Below are positions 32,671 through 41,063 of a stretch of DNA of 64,000 nt, in pieces. The notes below the pieces were generated by a model. It was not told the DNA's origin. It did not search any database and worked only from the letters and a program-made list of their open reading frames with translations. The translations under genes were made by a program, and so were the position numbers. Source of the DNA: Oscillospiraceae bacterium (lineage in GTDB: Bacteria; Bacillota; Clostridia; Oscillospirales; Oscillospiraceae); assembly GCA_020025275.1 (NCBI GenBank), contig JAHHSI010000005.1, positions 1-64,000 on the forward strand. The letters run 5' to 3'. Numbering within the stretch: position 1 is the stretch's first letter; the number at the start of each line of letters is the position of its first letter.

Positions 32671-33541
32671 GCCATCCTCCTTCCCGATCCATCCCACCCC
32701 ACAGACCACAATAACCGCCGCCATCGCTGAGCGGGCCTTCTGCCAACGCAATCAGTGTCCGGGGATATTTTTTCCCTTCGATCTGTATGTAATCGCTTCG
32801 CACGGCCAAGAGCAAGCCGGAGGCATTGCCGACGCAGCGAAAGGGCAGCAGCGTAAAATCGGTTCCTACGCCATGCTGATGCAGCCGAACCATCTTTTCT
32901 TCCGGCGGCATATGGCCGGAAAGAATGGCTCGGATCTCCGGCGGCCACAATTCCAGAAGCGCCTGCTGCTCCAAGACAAGCACGGGCCGCCCCGTTGCTG
33001 GTTCGCGCAGTGTATTGCCTGTGTCGTGCAGCGCAGAGAGTTGCTGCTTGTGCTGGTGAAGCGATACGGTGATCCGCATGATTTCTCCTCCTCCATGTCT
33101 GGCCCCCTGCTGAAAAACCAGATGCAATAAAAGGACCATGGATACGGTCGTCAGCAGTAAAATCGGCCAGTTGATCTGTGCGTAGTATAAGCGGCGGAAC
33201 AGGACGCTGGGGTCCCCTGCGGCCAAGCCGACGGCCAGCAGCATCCCCGCCAAAGCCCCCGATAAAAGGAAAAAGAGCGCCATCAGGCGCCAACAGCGCG
33301 GGACAGGACGAAATGCCAAATAGGACAACAGCAATCCCATGGCAATTTTACAGGGGGCACAGGACAGCACCCTGCCGCCCGGCAAAAATACAGAAACCGC
33401 ATAGGCCGCCCCCAGAACAGCACACAGCAGGAAGCGCCTGCGCCGCAGGGGGACTCCGGCCAGCTGCGCCGTACACAGGAGCAGCAGATAGTCCACGGCC
33501 AAGTTCAAGACAAAGACGCGGTCAATATAGATCACGGTCAT
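32609..33541 (-). CDS. spoIIGA: Sigma-E processing peptidase SpoIIGA
   Basis: Membrane aspartic protease that cleaves pro-SigE when signalled by SpoIIR. The 310-residue product has several N-terminal membrane helices (e.g. YIDRVFVLNLAVDYLLLL, and IAMGLLLSYLAF). The C-terminal protease domain carries the catalytic aspartate in LSALHDTGNTLREP (near residue 173). The start was set at ATG 33541, preceded by GGGAGGTG. The coding end overlaps sigE by 62 bases, an unusually long overlap for this pair. The upstream promoter has a long spacer like Bacillus spoIIG. Confidence 0.93.
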   Translation of the reverse strand: MTVIYIDRVFVLNLAVDYLLLLCTAQLAGVPLRRRRFLLCAVLGAAYAVSVFLPGGRVLSCAPCKIAMGLLLSYLAFRPVPRCWRLMALFFLLSGALAGMLLAVGLAAGDPSVLFRRLYYAQINWPILLLTTVSMVLLLHLVFQQGARHGGGEIMRITVSLHQHKQQLSALHDTGNTLREPATGRPVLVLEQQALLELWPPEIRAILSGHMPPEEKMVRLHQHGVGTDFTLLPFRCVGNASGLLLAVRSDYIQIEGKKYPRTLIALAEGPLSDGGGYCGLWGGMDREGGWHDTSNRSETAALDHQAQQAG

Positions 33542-33562
33542 CGGCTCACCTCCCGTAGGCCT

Positions 33563-33595
33563 ATTATACCTTTGGTCCTTGATGAAATCGGTCAA
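33563..33595 (-). promoter_or_regulatory. Long-spacer spoIIG promoter
   Basis: Minus strand: TTGACC (33590-33595), 21-base spacer, TATAAT (33563-33568), 21 bases before spoIIGA. Bacillus spoIIG is known for a 22-base spacer that requires Spo0A. No perfect Spo0A box is seen here. Confidence 0.55.
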
Positions 33596-33631
33596 AAACG
33601 GGAAGCGGCCGTATTTTCACACACGCAGGCA

Positions 33632-33669
33632 AAAAAAGAGATGGATTCGATCGAATCCATCTCTTTTTT
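33632..33669 (-). terminator. Terminator of the rsgA operon
   Basis: A perfect 19-bp palindromic arm pair (33632-33650 with 33651-33669) has A and T runs at its ends; the right end overlaps the rsgA stop codon. It separates the long yicC-rsgA operon from spoIIG and could work in both directions. Confidence 0.85.
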
Positions 33670-34549
33670 ATTTCTGATTCCATTCGTTGCAGTCTTTCAA
33701 TTCTTCTGCAAGACGGACATAGCTGGCATGGCGGGATCGGGGGATCTCTCCTGCTTTTACCGCCCCTAAAACAGCACAGCCCTTTTCTTTGATATGACGA
33801 CAGCCTACAAAACGGCAATCCTCCACATAGGGAAGGAACTCCGGAAAGGTCTCCGGCAAATGCTGTTTCAGCTCTAAATTCAGAGCCTCCGTATCAAAGG
33901 AGGAAAAACCGGGCGTGTCAATAACATAGGTGTCCTCCCCCAGAGAGAACATCTCCACGTGGCGCGTTGTATGGCGCCCACGCCCCAGCGCTTTGCTCAC
34001 CTCTCCCACCGGGAGGGCGAAGGAATCATCCAGCGCATTGAGGATACTGGACTTACCAACGCCGGAATTTCCTGTAAAGGCATTTAGCTTTCCGGATATT
34101 CTGCTGCGCAGATCTTCCAGCCCTTCTCCTGTTGCAGCACTGACGCGCAAGACCGGAATGGCCGACTGTGAGTAGATGGCATAGAGCTCCTCTGCCCGAT
34201 CCAGATCTGCTTTGTTGAGGCAGACCAGAACGTCACAGCCCTTGAGCGATGCGATCGCGGAAATGCGGTCGATGAGATAGGGATCGGTCACCGGGATCGC
34301 CCCGGAGGCTATGATCACCAGCTGATCGATGTTGGCCGCGGAGGGGCGGGTAAAGACGTTTTTTCGCGATTCGACGGACTCGACAAAGCCTTCGCCGCCG
34401 CCCAGAACGCGCACATCGACCCAGTCCCCCACCAGAGGAGACATTCCCTCGCGACGGAACTTCCCGCGGGCACGGCACCGCAGCACTTCTTCTCCGATAT
34501 TTACATAGTAAAAACCGCTGAGCGCTTTTTCAATTCTTCCCCGGCTCAA
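33668..34549 (-). CDS. rsgA: Ribosome small-subunit maturation GTPase RsgA
   Basis: Circularly permuted GTPase that checks late 30S assembly. An N-terminal OB fold (residues ~1-70) is followed by the permuted motifs: G4 CLNKADLDRAEELY (near residue 113), G1 FTGNSGVGKSSILNALD (near 157) and G3 DTPGFSSFD (near 209). The C-terminal zinc finger is CRFVGCRHIKEKGCAV (near 250). 293 residues is typical. It overlaps prkC by four bases, the common prpC-prkC-rsgA order. Confidence 0.96.
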   Translation of the reverse strand: MSRGRIEKALSGFYYVNIGEEVLRCRARGKFRREGMSPLVGDWVDVRVLGGGEGFVESVESRKNVFTRPSAANIDQLVIIASGAIPVTDPYLIDRISAIASLKGCDVLVCLNKADLDRAEELYAIYSQSAIPVLRVSAATGEGLEDLRSRISGKLNAFTGNSGVGKSSILNALDDSFALPVGEVSKALGRGRHTTRHVEMFSLGEDTYVIDTPGFSSFDTEALNLELKQHLPETFPEFLPYVEDCRFVGCRHIKEKGCAVLGAVKAGEIPRSRHASYVRLAEELKDCNEWNQK

Positions 34550-36474
34550 AATGTGATCTCCTTGGAACCGATCTCTTCCCCGTTGATCAGCGCACGGACC
34601 GTAGAGGTCGTCCCTGCTTCACCGCTGAAGGTATAGGTCACCGTGCCGCCTTGTCCCTCTTCCAGGGTCACCACCGATTCACCGCGGGATACCCCGTCCT
34701 GTTCAAAGGAAATCGTGATCTGGCCAGAGTAGGTTTCGGGAATGGTGAACGTAATGGATTGGCTCTTAGGCTCGCCACCCTTACTGACAATAAAGACAAT
34801 GGTGGTTCCTGCATCCACACTGGTCGAGGCCGCAATGGACTGCTCGATTACCTGTCCAGCGGGCTTGGGACTGTAGATGAATTGAGGTTCGCCGACGGTA
34901 AGCCCCAGCTTCTGCGCCTCCGCAGACGCCTCGTCCACCGACAACGTAAGGAAGGACGGCACCACTATCGGCTTCTTTTCAGGCCCCTTGCTGACCACAA
35001 GCAGCACGGAATTGCCCTTTTGAATCTCCTCCTGTGCTGCAGGTGTTGTGGAAATGATGGCGCCCGCCTGATACTCGTCATTGAACTCCTCGCGGATGTC
35101 CACCTTCAGACCCATCCCCATATTATTCAGCTGTACCTTGGCTTCCTGATAGTTCATGCCCACCAACGGCGGCATATACTCTTTTTCTTCCTTGGCGCAG
35201 ACATACACGTGAATCACCAAATTATTTTTTCTTGTACGCCCGGCAACCGGGTCCTGCTCAATAATCTGTCCCGGCTGATAGCGGTCGCTTGGTTTGGAAC
35301 CCAGCACATCGATCTGGAAGATGCCCTTGACTTCCTTCATCTGGTTCGCCTGCTCCACTGTCTTGCCCAGCAAATCAGGTACGACATGGCCATTGGCCTC
35401 CGGCGCAGTGCCAAAGCTCCCGAAAATCTTAAAGAGCAGCACCACCACAAGCAGCAGTGCAGCAAAAGAGCCGCCAATAATGGCCATCAATTTCCGTGTC
35501 CGCTTTTTTTCCGCATCCTGTGCCGACGCGGCCTTCTTGGCATTGTTGGCCCGTGTCAGTGCCGCAACCTCAGAGGCCTTGATGGCCTGTGTAGGTTCGC
35601 TATTGACATCTTCTTCCAGTTCGGTCCGAATGTACTCCACATCCATCGCAGGGTCCTTCCGGAACTTCTCCAGATCGTCGATCATGGCATCCGCTGTCGC
35701 ATAGCGTTTATCGGCATTGGGGTTCATGGCCTTCATGCAGATCAACTCCAGCGCCTCAGGGATCTCGGGATTGATGGAGCGCGGAGAAAGCGGCACGGAA
35801 CTCAAATGCTGAATGGCCACGGAAACCGCACTGTCGCCGTCAAACGGAAGCTTGCCGGTCAGCATCTCATAGAGCACCACGCCTGCGGAATAGATGTCCG
35901 AACGGGCATCCGTCCGATCGCCGCGCGCCTGCTCCGGGGAAATATAGTGCACCGAGCCCAGAGCCTCCTGTGTCAGCGTCTGTCCGGCGCTGGCAAGGCA
36001 GGCAATACCAAAATCGGCCACCTTCACGCTGCCGTCACGCAGGACCATAATGTTCTGGGGCTTGATGTCCCGATGGATGATCCCACGGCTGTGGGCATGG
36101 CTCAGGCCGCGCATGATCTGCGTAATAAAGTGCAGGGCTTCACGCCAGTCCATCTGCCCGCGGCGCTCCATGTACTGTTTGAGGGTGATGCCCTCGATCA
36201 GCTCCATGACGATGTACTCCACATCTCCGCTGCGGGACACATCATAAACCGACACAATATTGGCGTGGGAGAGCGCCGCAACCGCGCGGGATTCATCCCG
36301 AAAACGGCGGCGGAAGTCTGCGTTCTCCGCCAGTTCACTCTTGAGGATTTTTACGGCAACCATTCGGTTCAGCCGATGGCATTTCGCCTTATAGACATTT
36401 GCCATACCACCGCTGCCAATCAATTCCATGATCTCATAGCGGTTGTCCAGCATTTTTCCAATATACTGATCCAT
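34546..36474 (-). CDS. prkC: Ser/Thr protein kinase with PASTA repeats (PrkC)
   Basis: Membrane kinase sensing muropeptides or lipid II. The 642-residue product starts MDQYIGKMLDNRYEIMELIG. The kinase domain has the glycine loop LIGSGGMANVYKAK, HRDIKPQNIMV (near residue 131), DFG in VADFGIACLA, and SDIYSAGVVLYEMLTGKLPF. One membrane helix (IIGGSFAALLLVVVLLFKIF, near 330) is followed by three PASTA repeats. A further C-terminal domain of about 80 residues is beta-rich and ends EIGSKEITF. The start at 36474 is chosen over the upstream open frame because it begins the kinase fold after AAAGGAA. It may phosphorylate YvcK as in Bacillus. Confidence 0.94.
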   Translation of the reverse strand: MDQYIGKMLDNRYEIMELIGSGGMANVYKAKCHRLNRMVAVKILKSELAENADFRRRFRDESRAVAALSHANIVSVYDVSRSGDVEYIVMELIEGITLKQYMERRGQMDWREALHFITQIMRGLSHAHSRGIIHRDIKPQNIMVLRDGSVKVADFGIACLASAGQTLTQEALGSVHYISPEQARGDRTDARSDIYSAGVVLYEMLTGKLPFDGDSAVSVAIQHLSSVPLSPRSINPEIPEALELICMKAMNPNADKRYATADAMIDDLEKFRKDPAMDVEYIRTELEEDVNSEPTQAIKASEVAALTRANNAKKAASAQDAEKKRTRKLMAIIGGSFAALLLVVVLLFKIFGSFGTAPEANGHVVPDLLGKTVEQANQMKEVKGIFQIDVLGSKPSDRYQPGQIIEQDPVAGRTRKNNLVIHVYVCAKEEKEYMPPLVGMNYQEAKVQLNNMGMGLKVDIREEFNDEYQAGAIISTTPAAQEEIQKGNSVLLVVSKGPEKKPIVVPSFLTLSVDEASAEAQKLGLTVGEPQFIYSPKPAGQVIEQSIAASTSVDAGTTIVFIVSKGGEPKSQSITFTIPETYSGQITISFEQDGVSRGESVVTLEEGQGGTVTYTFSGEAGTTSTVRALINGEEIGSKEITF

Positions 36475-36503
36475 ATATGACCGTTCCTTTCGTCTTTTGG
36501 AGA

Positions 36504-37235
36504 TTAAATATTCATCATCAAGAGCATCGTCACATTGTCCGGTGCTCCACGCTGCTTGGACAGATCCAACAGCCGATCCAAACAAGTATCCGGTTCGCCA
36601 TTGTGAATGACCTCAAACAGGATCTCTTGATCGGATACGGTATTGACCAGTCCATCGGAACAGAGCAGGATGAAATCTCCCTGTTTCCATATCAATTCAA
36701 AGGTATCTGTCTGCACATCTGCATCAGGGCCCAGTGCTCGGGTGATCAGATTCCGACGGGGATGGTGCTTCGCCTCCTCCGGTGTGAGATCTCCTCGCTC
36801 CACCAGATTCTCCACCACGGAGTGATCGCGGGTGATCTGCCGGATCCCGCCGCGGTTGATATGATAGGCGCGGCTGTCACCCACGTTGGCCAGTACGGCC
36901 CACTCTCTGCTCGCCACGGCGGCCACCAGAGTGGTCCCCATTTGCTGATACTCGCTGCTCTCTGCCGCCCGCCGACGAACGGCCTCGTTGGCCTTCGTCA
37001 CACTCTCACTCATGGCAAGAGCGGCTTCTCGGCTGCCGGTGAGGCTGCCGAGTTTCTCCGCTACGGCCTTTTGGTACAGTTCCACGGCCAGCGAACTGGC
37101 GACACGACCGCCATTGGTCCCCCCCATTCCGTCACAAACGACGGCGGAGGTGTACTCCTTTACCTCGCAGATACTATAGGAGTCTTGATTTTCGCTGCGT
37201 ACCAATCCTACATCTGTTTTTCCCCAGACTCTCAT
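36504..37235 (-). CDS. prpC: PP2C-type phosphatase (PrpC/Stp)
   Basis: Metal-dependent Ser/Thr phosphatase that reverses PrkC. The 243-residue product holds the PPM motifs: VGLVRSENQDSY (near residue 9), VCDGMGGTNGGRVAS (near 33), VGDSRAYHI (near 117), LLCSDGLVN (near 186) and GAPDNVTMLL (near 230). The aspartates that bind Mn are all present. It overlaps the rlmN stop by four bases and precedes prkC by 29 bases. Confidence 0.95.
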   Translation of the reverse strand: MRVWGKTDVGLVRSENQDSYSICEVKEYTSAVVCDGMGGTNGGRVASSLAVELYQKAVAEKLGSLTGSREAALAMSESVTKANEAVRRRAAESSEYQQMGTTLVAAVASREWAVLANVGDSRAYHINRGGIRQITRDHSVVENLVERGDLTPEEAKHHPRRNLITRALGPDADVQTDTFELIWKQGDFILLCSDGLVNTVSDQEILFEVIHNGEPDTCLDRLLDLSKQRGAPDNVTMLLMMNI

Positions 37236-38269
37236 GTATGAAGCGCTCCTCCTTCCTCCATTGCCTTACGGCGCAACTGGCCGCAGGATGCATCAATATC
37301 TCCACCCAGGCTTCGCCGCACCGTTGCGGTGATCCCATGGGATTCCAATCGTTTTTGAAAGGCCGCGATCCGTTTACTCGGTTTAAACGGACTCTCCACC
37401 ACATCATTCAGGGGGATCAGATTCACATGACCGGGCATTCCATGGATCCGTTTTGCGATCAGATCCGCCTGCCAGTCATTGTCATTCACCCCGTCAATCA
37501 TTGCGTATTCAAAGGAGATCCGCCGGCCTGTTTTTTGGAAATAGCGGTGACAGGCGTCAAAAAGCTTCTCTACATCATACGCCTTATTGACCGGCATGAT
37601 CCGAGAACGTGTTTCATTATCCGGCGCGTGCAGAGAAACCGACAGTGTCAGCTGTAGTCCGCACTCCGCCAGAGCATCCACCCCCGGCACCACGCCGCAC
37701 GTAGAAAGGCTGATGTGGCGCATCCCGATGTTCATGCCGTCCGGATGGTTGATGAGTTCCAAAAAGCGCAGGACATTGTCCCGGTTATCCAGCGGCTCAC
37801 CAATCCCCATCAGCACAATATTTGAAATCTCCAGACCGCTGTCGATCTGTGTAAAGAGCACCTGATTGAGCATCTCTGAGGGCTGCAGATCCCGCACCTT
37901 GCCGGCAATGGTGGAGGCGCAGAAGGCGCAGCCCATGCGGCACCCGACCTGTGAGGAGATGCAGACGGTATTTCCATGGCGGTACTGCATCAAGACCGTC
38001 TCGATACAGTTTCCGTCTGTGAGTTCCCAGAGATATTTGATGGTTCCGTCCAGCCGGGAAACCTGCTTGCGGGCAATGGTGGGTACGTGGATCACATACC
38101 GTTCCTTCAGCTTTTCCCGCAGTGTCTTGGACAGGTTCGTCATCTCGTCAAAGGACGTGACGCCCTTATGGAGCCATACAAAGATCTGCTTGCCACGGAA
38201 CGTCGGCTCACCCATCTGACGGCAGGCCTCCGTGATCTCCGGCAGTGTCATGGATTTGATGTCAATCAT
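37232..38269 (-). CDS. rlmN: 23S rRNA (A2503-C2) methyltransferase RlmN
   Basis: Radical SAM enzyme methylating 23S A2503 and some tRNAs. The [4Fe-4S] CxxxCxxC site is in SSQVGCRMGCAFCAS (near residue 103). The resolving cysteine lies seven residues before it (TVCISSQVGC) and the methyl-carrier cysteine is in GGDIDASCGQLR near the C-terminus. The start at ATG 38269 is placed by GAGG six bases upstream; earlier ATGs at 38281 and 38275 overlap the rsmB stop. The 345-residue length is standard. Confidence 0.95.
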   Translation of the reverse strand: MIDIKSMTLPEITEACRQMGEPTFRGKQIFVWLHKGVTSFDEMTNLSKTLREKLKERYVIHVPTIARKQVSRLDGTIKYLWELTDGNCIETVLMQYRHGNTVCISSQVGCRMGCAFCASTIAGKVRDLQPSEMLNQVLFTQIDSGLEISNIVLMGIGEPLDNRDNVLRFLELINHPDGMNIGMRHISLSTCGVVPGVDALAECGLQLTLSVSLHAPDNETRSRIMPVNKAYDVEKLFDACHRYFQKTGRRISFEYAMIDGVNDNDWQADLIAKRIHGMPGHVNLIPLNDVVESPFKPSKRIAAFQKRLESHGITATVRRSLGGDIDASCGQLRRKAMEEGGALHT

Positions 38270-38277
38270 GCTCATCC

Positions 38278-39615
38278 TCATTTCCTGCGCATACGGCAGA
38301 TATAGAATCCATCCGTACCAAACCGCTGCGGCCACAAGGTCAGGTGCCCCTGGCAGCGGCCGATGGGCAGCGGCAGCGCAAATTCTTCCAGCATAAAATC
38401 ACTGTGGCGTGCCAAAAAGTCGTTGGTCACACCCTCGTTTTCCTCCGGCAGGATCGTACAGGTCGAGTACACCAGAACGCCGCCGGAGCGGACATACGTA
38501 GACGCATTTTCCAAAATATCCCGTTGGATCTTGGGGAGCTGCGCCAGCTCCTTGGGATTTTTATAGCGGATATCCGGCTTCTTGCGGATGATCCCCAGAC
38601 CGGAACAAGGCACATCGGTGACCACCAGATCTGCCGACTGCGCCCACGCGGCGTGGTGCTCCCGCCCGTCGGCCAGTGCCGTTTTGATACTGCCGATGCC
38701 CAAACGCTGGGCGCTGTTTTCGATCAGCTTTAACTTATGCGGATGGATATCACAGGAGATGATCTGCCCCTGATCCCGCCGGTCGACGGCCAAGGCAAAG
38801 GACTTGCCGCCGGGGGCCGCACAGGTATCGAGGATCCGGTCCGCAGGCTGCGGCGCAGCCACTGTTGCTACCAGTCGGGCGGCCACGTCCTGCACCATGA
38901 AACGGCCCTCGATAAAGGCGGGCAGGTTCTCCAGATCACCGGTGCCGGATACGGCAAAGCAGCCCTCCAGCCATGGATGGGCTTCCACCGCAACACCGCT
39001 CTGATGCAGTTCTTTCTCCAGCTCCTCCGGCGTTGTTTTCAGAAGATTGGTCTGGATTGTGGTGGGGACGATTTCGTTGTTCGTCCGCAAATAGGCCTCG
39101 GCCTCCTCCGGCCCCAGTACATCCACCAACCGCTCCACCAACCACCGGGGATGACTGTAGCGGATGGAGAGATACTCCTCCGTCGTGTCCTGCGGAAGTG
39201 CCGGCATATCCATCCAGTGCTCCACGAATTTACGCAGCACCGCATTGACCATGCCGGCGGCCTTGCAGCGGCCGTGGCGCTTGGTCATCTCTACCGCCTC
39301 ATTGACGGCGGCGCGGTGGGGGATCTTATCCATAAAAAGGATCTGATAGCCGCCCAAACGCAGAATATTGCGAATCACCGACTCCAGCTTTTCCGCCTTT
39401 TGTGTGCAGTAACAGCCGATATAATAATCCAGCAGCAGCTTATTTTGAATGACACCGTAGCTCAGGCGCGTTGCCAAGGCTGCATCGCGGTGATCCAGTT
39501 GGTTCTTGGCGATGGTACGCTTCAAACTGCCGTCCGACCACGCATTGGCACGGTCCACCTGCATAAGCACCTCCAGCGCAGTATCCCGTGCCGAGGGCTT
39601 TCTCTTCTCTTTCAT
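38278..39615 (-). CDS. rsmB: 16S rRNA (C967-C5) methyltransferase RsmB
   Basis: SAM-dependent m5C methyltransferase. The N-terminal NusB-like RNA-binding domain (residues ~1-140) precedes the catalytic domain with SAM motif ILDTCAAPGGKSFALA (near residue 258). The motif IV cysteine is in VTDVPCSGLGIIRKKPDI (near 330) and the catalytic cysteine in VYSTCTILPEENEGV (near 382). 445 residues is typical. It overlaps fmt by four bases. Confidence 0.95.
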   Translation of the reverse strand: MKEKRKPSARDTALEVLMQVDRANAWSDGSLKRTIAKNQLDHRDAALATRLSYGVIQNKLLLDYYIGCYCTQKAEKLESVIRNILRLGGYQILFMDKIPHRAAVNEAVEMTKRHGRCKAAGMVNAVLRKFVEHWMDMPALPQDTTEEYLSIRYSHPRWLVERLVDVLGPEEAEAYLRTNNEIVPTTIQTNLLKTTPEELEKELHQSGVAVEAHPWLEGCFAVSGTGDLENLPAFIEGRFMVQDVAARLVATVAAPQPADRILDTCAAPGGKSFALAVDRRDQGQIISCDIHPHKLKLIENSAQRLGIGSIKTALADGREHHAAWAQSADLVVTDVPCSGLGIIRKKPDIRYKNPKELAQLPKIQRDILENASTYVRSGGVLVYSTCTILPEENEGVTNDFLARHSDFMLEEFALPLPIGRCQGHLTLWPQRFGTDGFYICRMRRK

Positions 39616-40532
39616 ACGCCCACCTGCACGCTGTGGCCACGGAGATAATCTGCCGCTGCCATCCGTTTGCCGCCTTCGGCCTGCAGCTGCGTGATTCGCA
39701 GTGTCTGTCCATCACCGCAGGCGATCTCAATCCCCTGCTTTCCGGCAGATACCACGGTACCGGGGGCTGCCTTTGTGGTACTTCCCTGTTCGGTCTTGAA
39801 AACCTTCACCTTCTTGCCACCCACTTCCGTCGAGGCACAGGGCCATGGAATCAAGCCACGCACCTGATCGTGGATCTGGCGGGCTGTGCGATTCCAATCA
39901 ATGGGCGACAGTGCCTTGGAGAGCATGGGTGCATAGGTGTGTGCGCTATGATCCTGCGGTGTCCGAGCGGCTGTCCCGTTTTTCAGGGCCTCTACCGTTT
40001 CCGAAAGAGCCTGTGCGCCCAGTGCGGCCAGCCGCTCCGTCAGCTCCAAGGCCGTTTCATCCGGATCAATCTTCGTTTTTACCACACGCAGGATGTCGCC
40101 GGCATCCAGTTCCTTGGCCATATACATGATGGTGACGCCGGTCTCCTCACAGCCGTCCAGAATTGACCAGTTGATGGGCGCTGCACCCCGGTACTTCGGC
40201 AGCAGCGAGGAGTGGACATTGATGGAACCGTATTTCGGGGCGCAGAGGATCTCCTCGGGAAGGATCCGGCCATAGGCCGCCACAACGATCAGCTCCGGCT
40301 GCAGCTCCTGCACCACAGACAAGGCCTCCCCGTCCCGCATTTTCAGCGGCTGATACACGGTGAGTCCCTGACTGAGGGCATACTCCTTCACCGGGGAGAA
40401 GGTCATCTTCATTCCACGGTTCTTGGGCTTATCCGGCTGCGTAAAAACACCGCACACCTCGTGCCCGTCCTCCACCAAACGCTTCAGGGAGGCCACCGCA
40501 AAATCCGGTGTTCCCATAAACAGAATTCGCAT
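39612..40532 (-). CDS. fmt: Methionyl-tRNA formyltransferase
   Basis: Formylates initiator Met-tRNA from 10-formyl-THF. The 306-residue product opens MRILFMGTPDFAVASL. The formyl-THF/catalytic segment is NVHSSLLPKYRGAAPINWSI (near residue 105) and the aspartate motif is ELDAGDIL (near 138). The C-terminal OB-like domain binds tRNA. It follows def by 2 bases, the usual def-fmt pair with deformylase. Confidence 0.96.
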   Translation of the reverse strand: MRILFMGTPDFAVASLKRLVEDGHEVCGVFTQPDKPKNRGMKMTFSPVKEYALSQGLTVYQPLKMRDGEALSVVQELQPELIVVAAYGRILPEEILCAPKYGSINVHSSLLPKYRGAAPINWSILDGCEETGVTIMYMAKELDAGDILRVVKTKIDPDETALELTERLAALGAQALSETVEALKNGTAARTPQDHSAHTYAPMLSKALSPIDWNRTARQIHDQVRGLIPWPCASTEVGGKKVKVFKTEQGSTTKAAPGTVVSAGKQGIEIACGDGQTLRITQLQAEGGKRMAAADYLRGHSVQVGV

Positions 40533-40534
40533 GA

Positions 40535-41041
40535 TTATTCGTCCTCTTCCATTTCTTCCTGTTCTCGGATGTAGGCCTCCAGATCTTCTTCCGTCATCAG
40601 GCGATCCACGTGCTCTACAAAGAGGTGTCCGTCCAGATGCTCCAACTCATGGCAGAAGCAGCGAGCCGTCAGACCTTCATCCTCCACCTCAAAAACGTTG
40701 CCGTCCCGATCTTGTGCACGGACACGCACCACATTGGGGCGCGTGACAATGCCGAATTTTCCGGGAACACTGAGGCAGCCTTCCAGTCCGGTCTGCTCTC
40801 CTGCAGTGGAGACGATCTCCGGGTTGATGAGCTCGATGATCTCGTCATCCTCGTTCATTACGACGCAGACACGGCGCAAAATGCCCACCTGCGGCGCCGC
40901 CAGACCCACACCCTCGGAATCGATCAGAGTTTCCTTCATATCGTCCAGCAGCGTATGCAGCCGCGCGTTAAACTCCGTTACCGGGCGGCAGACCTTCTGC
41001 AAACATTCATCACCCTGTACGACAATCTTTCTCAGTGCCAT
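40535..41041 (-). CDS. def: Peptide deformylase
   Basis: Metalloenzyme that removes the N-formyl group from new proteins. All three motifs are present in 168 residues: GVGLAAPQVG (near residue 45), EGCLSVPG (near 88) with the metal-binding cysteine, and CHELEHLDGHLFVE (near 131), where HExxH binds the metal. It lies between priA and fmt. Confidence 0.96.
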   Translation of the reverse strand: MALRKIVVQGDECLQKVCRPVTEFNARLHTLLDDMKETLIDSEGVGLAAPQVGILRRVCVVMNEDDEIIELINPEIVSTAGEQTGLEGCLSVPGKFGIVTRPNVVRVRAQDRDGNVFEVEDEGLTARCFCHELEHLDGHLFVEHVDRLMTEEDLEAYIREQEEMEEDE

Positions 41042-41063
41042 GATTTGTTCCCCCGTTCTTCTC

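Noticed and set aside
34651..36480. 609-codon plus-strand open frame
   Set aside because: Antisense to prkC; histidine/leucine-rich shadow sequence without motifs.
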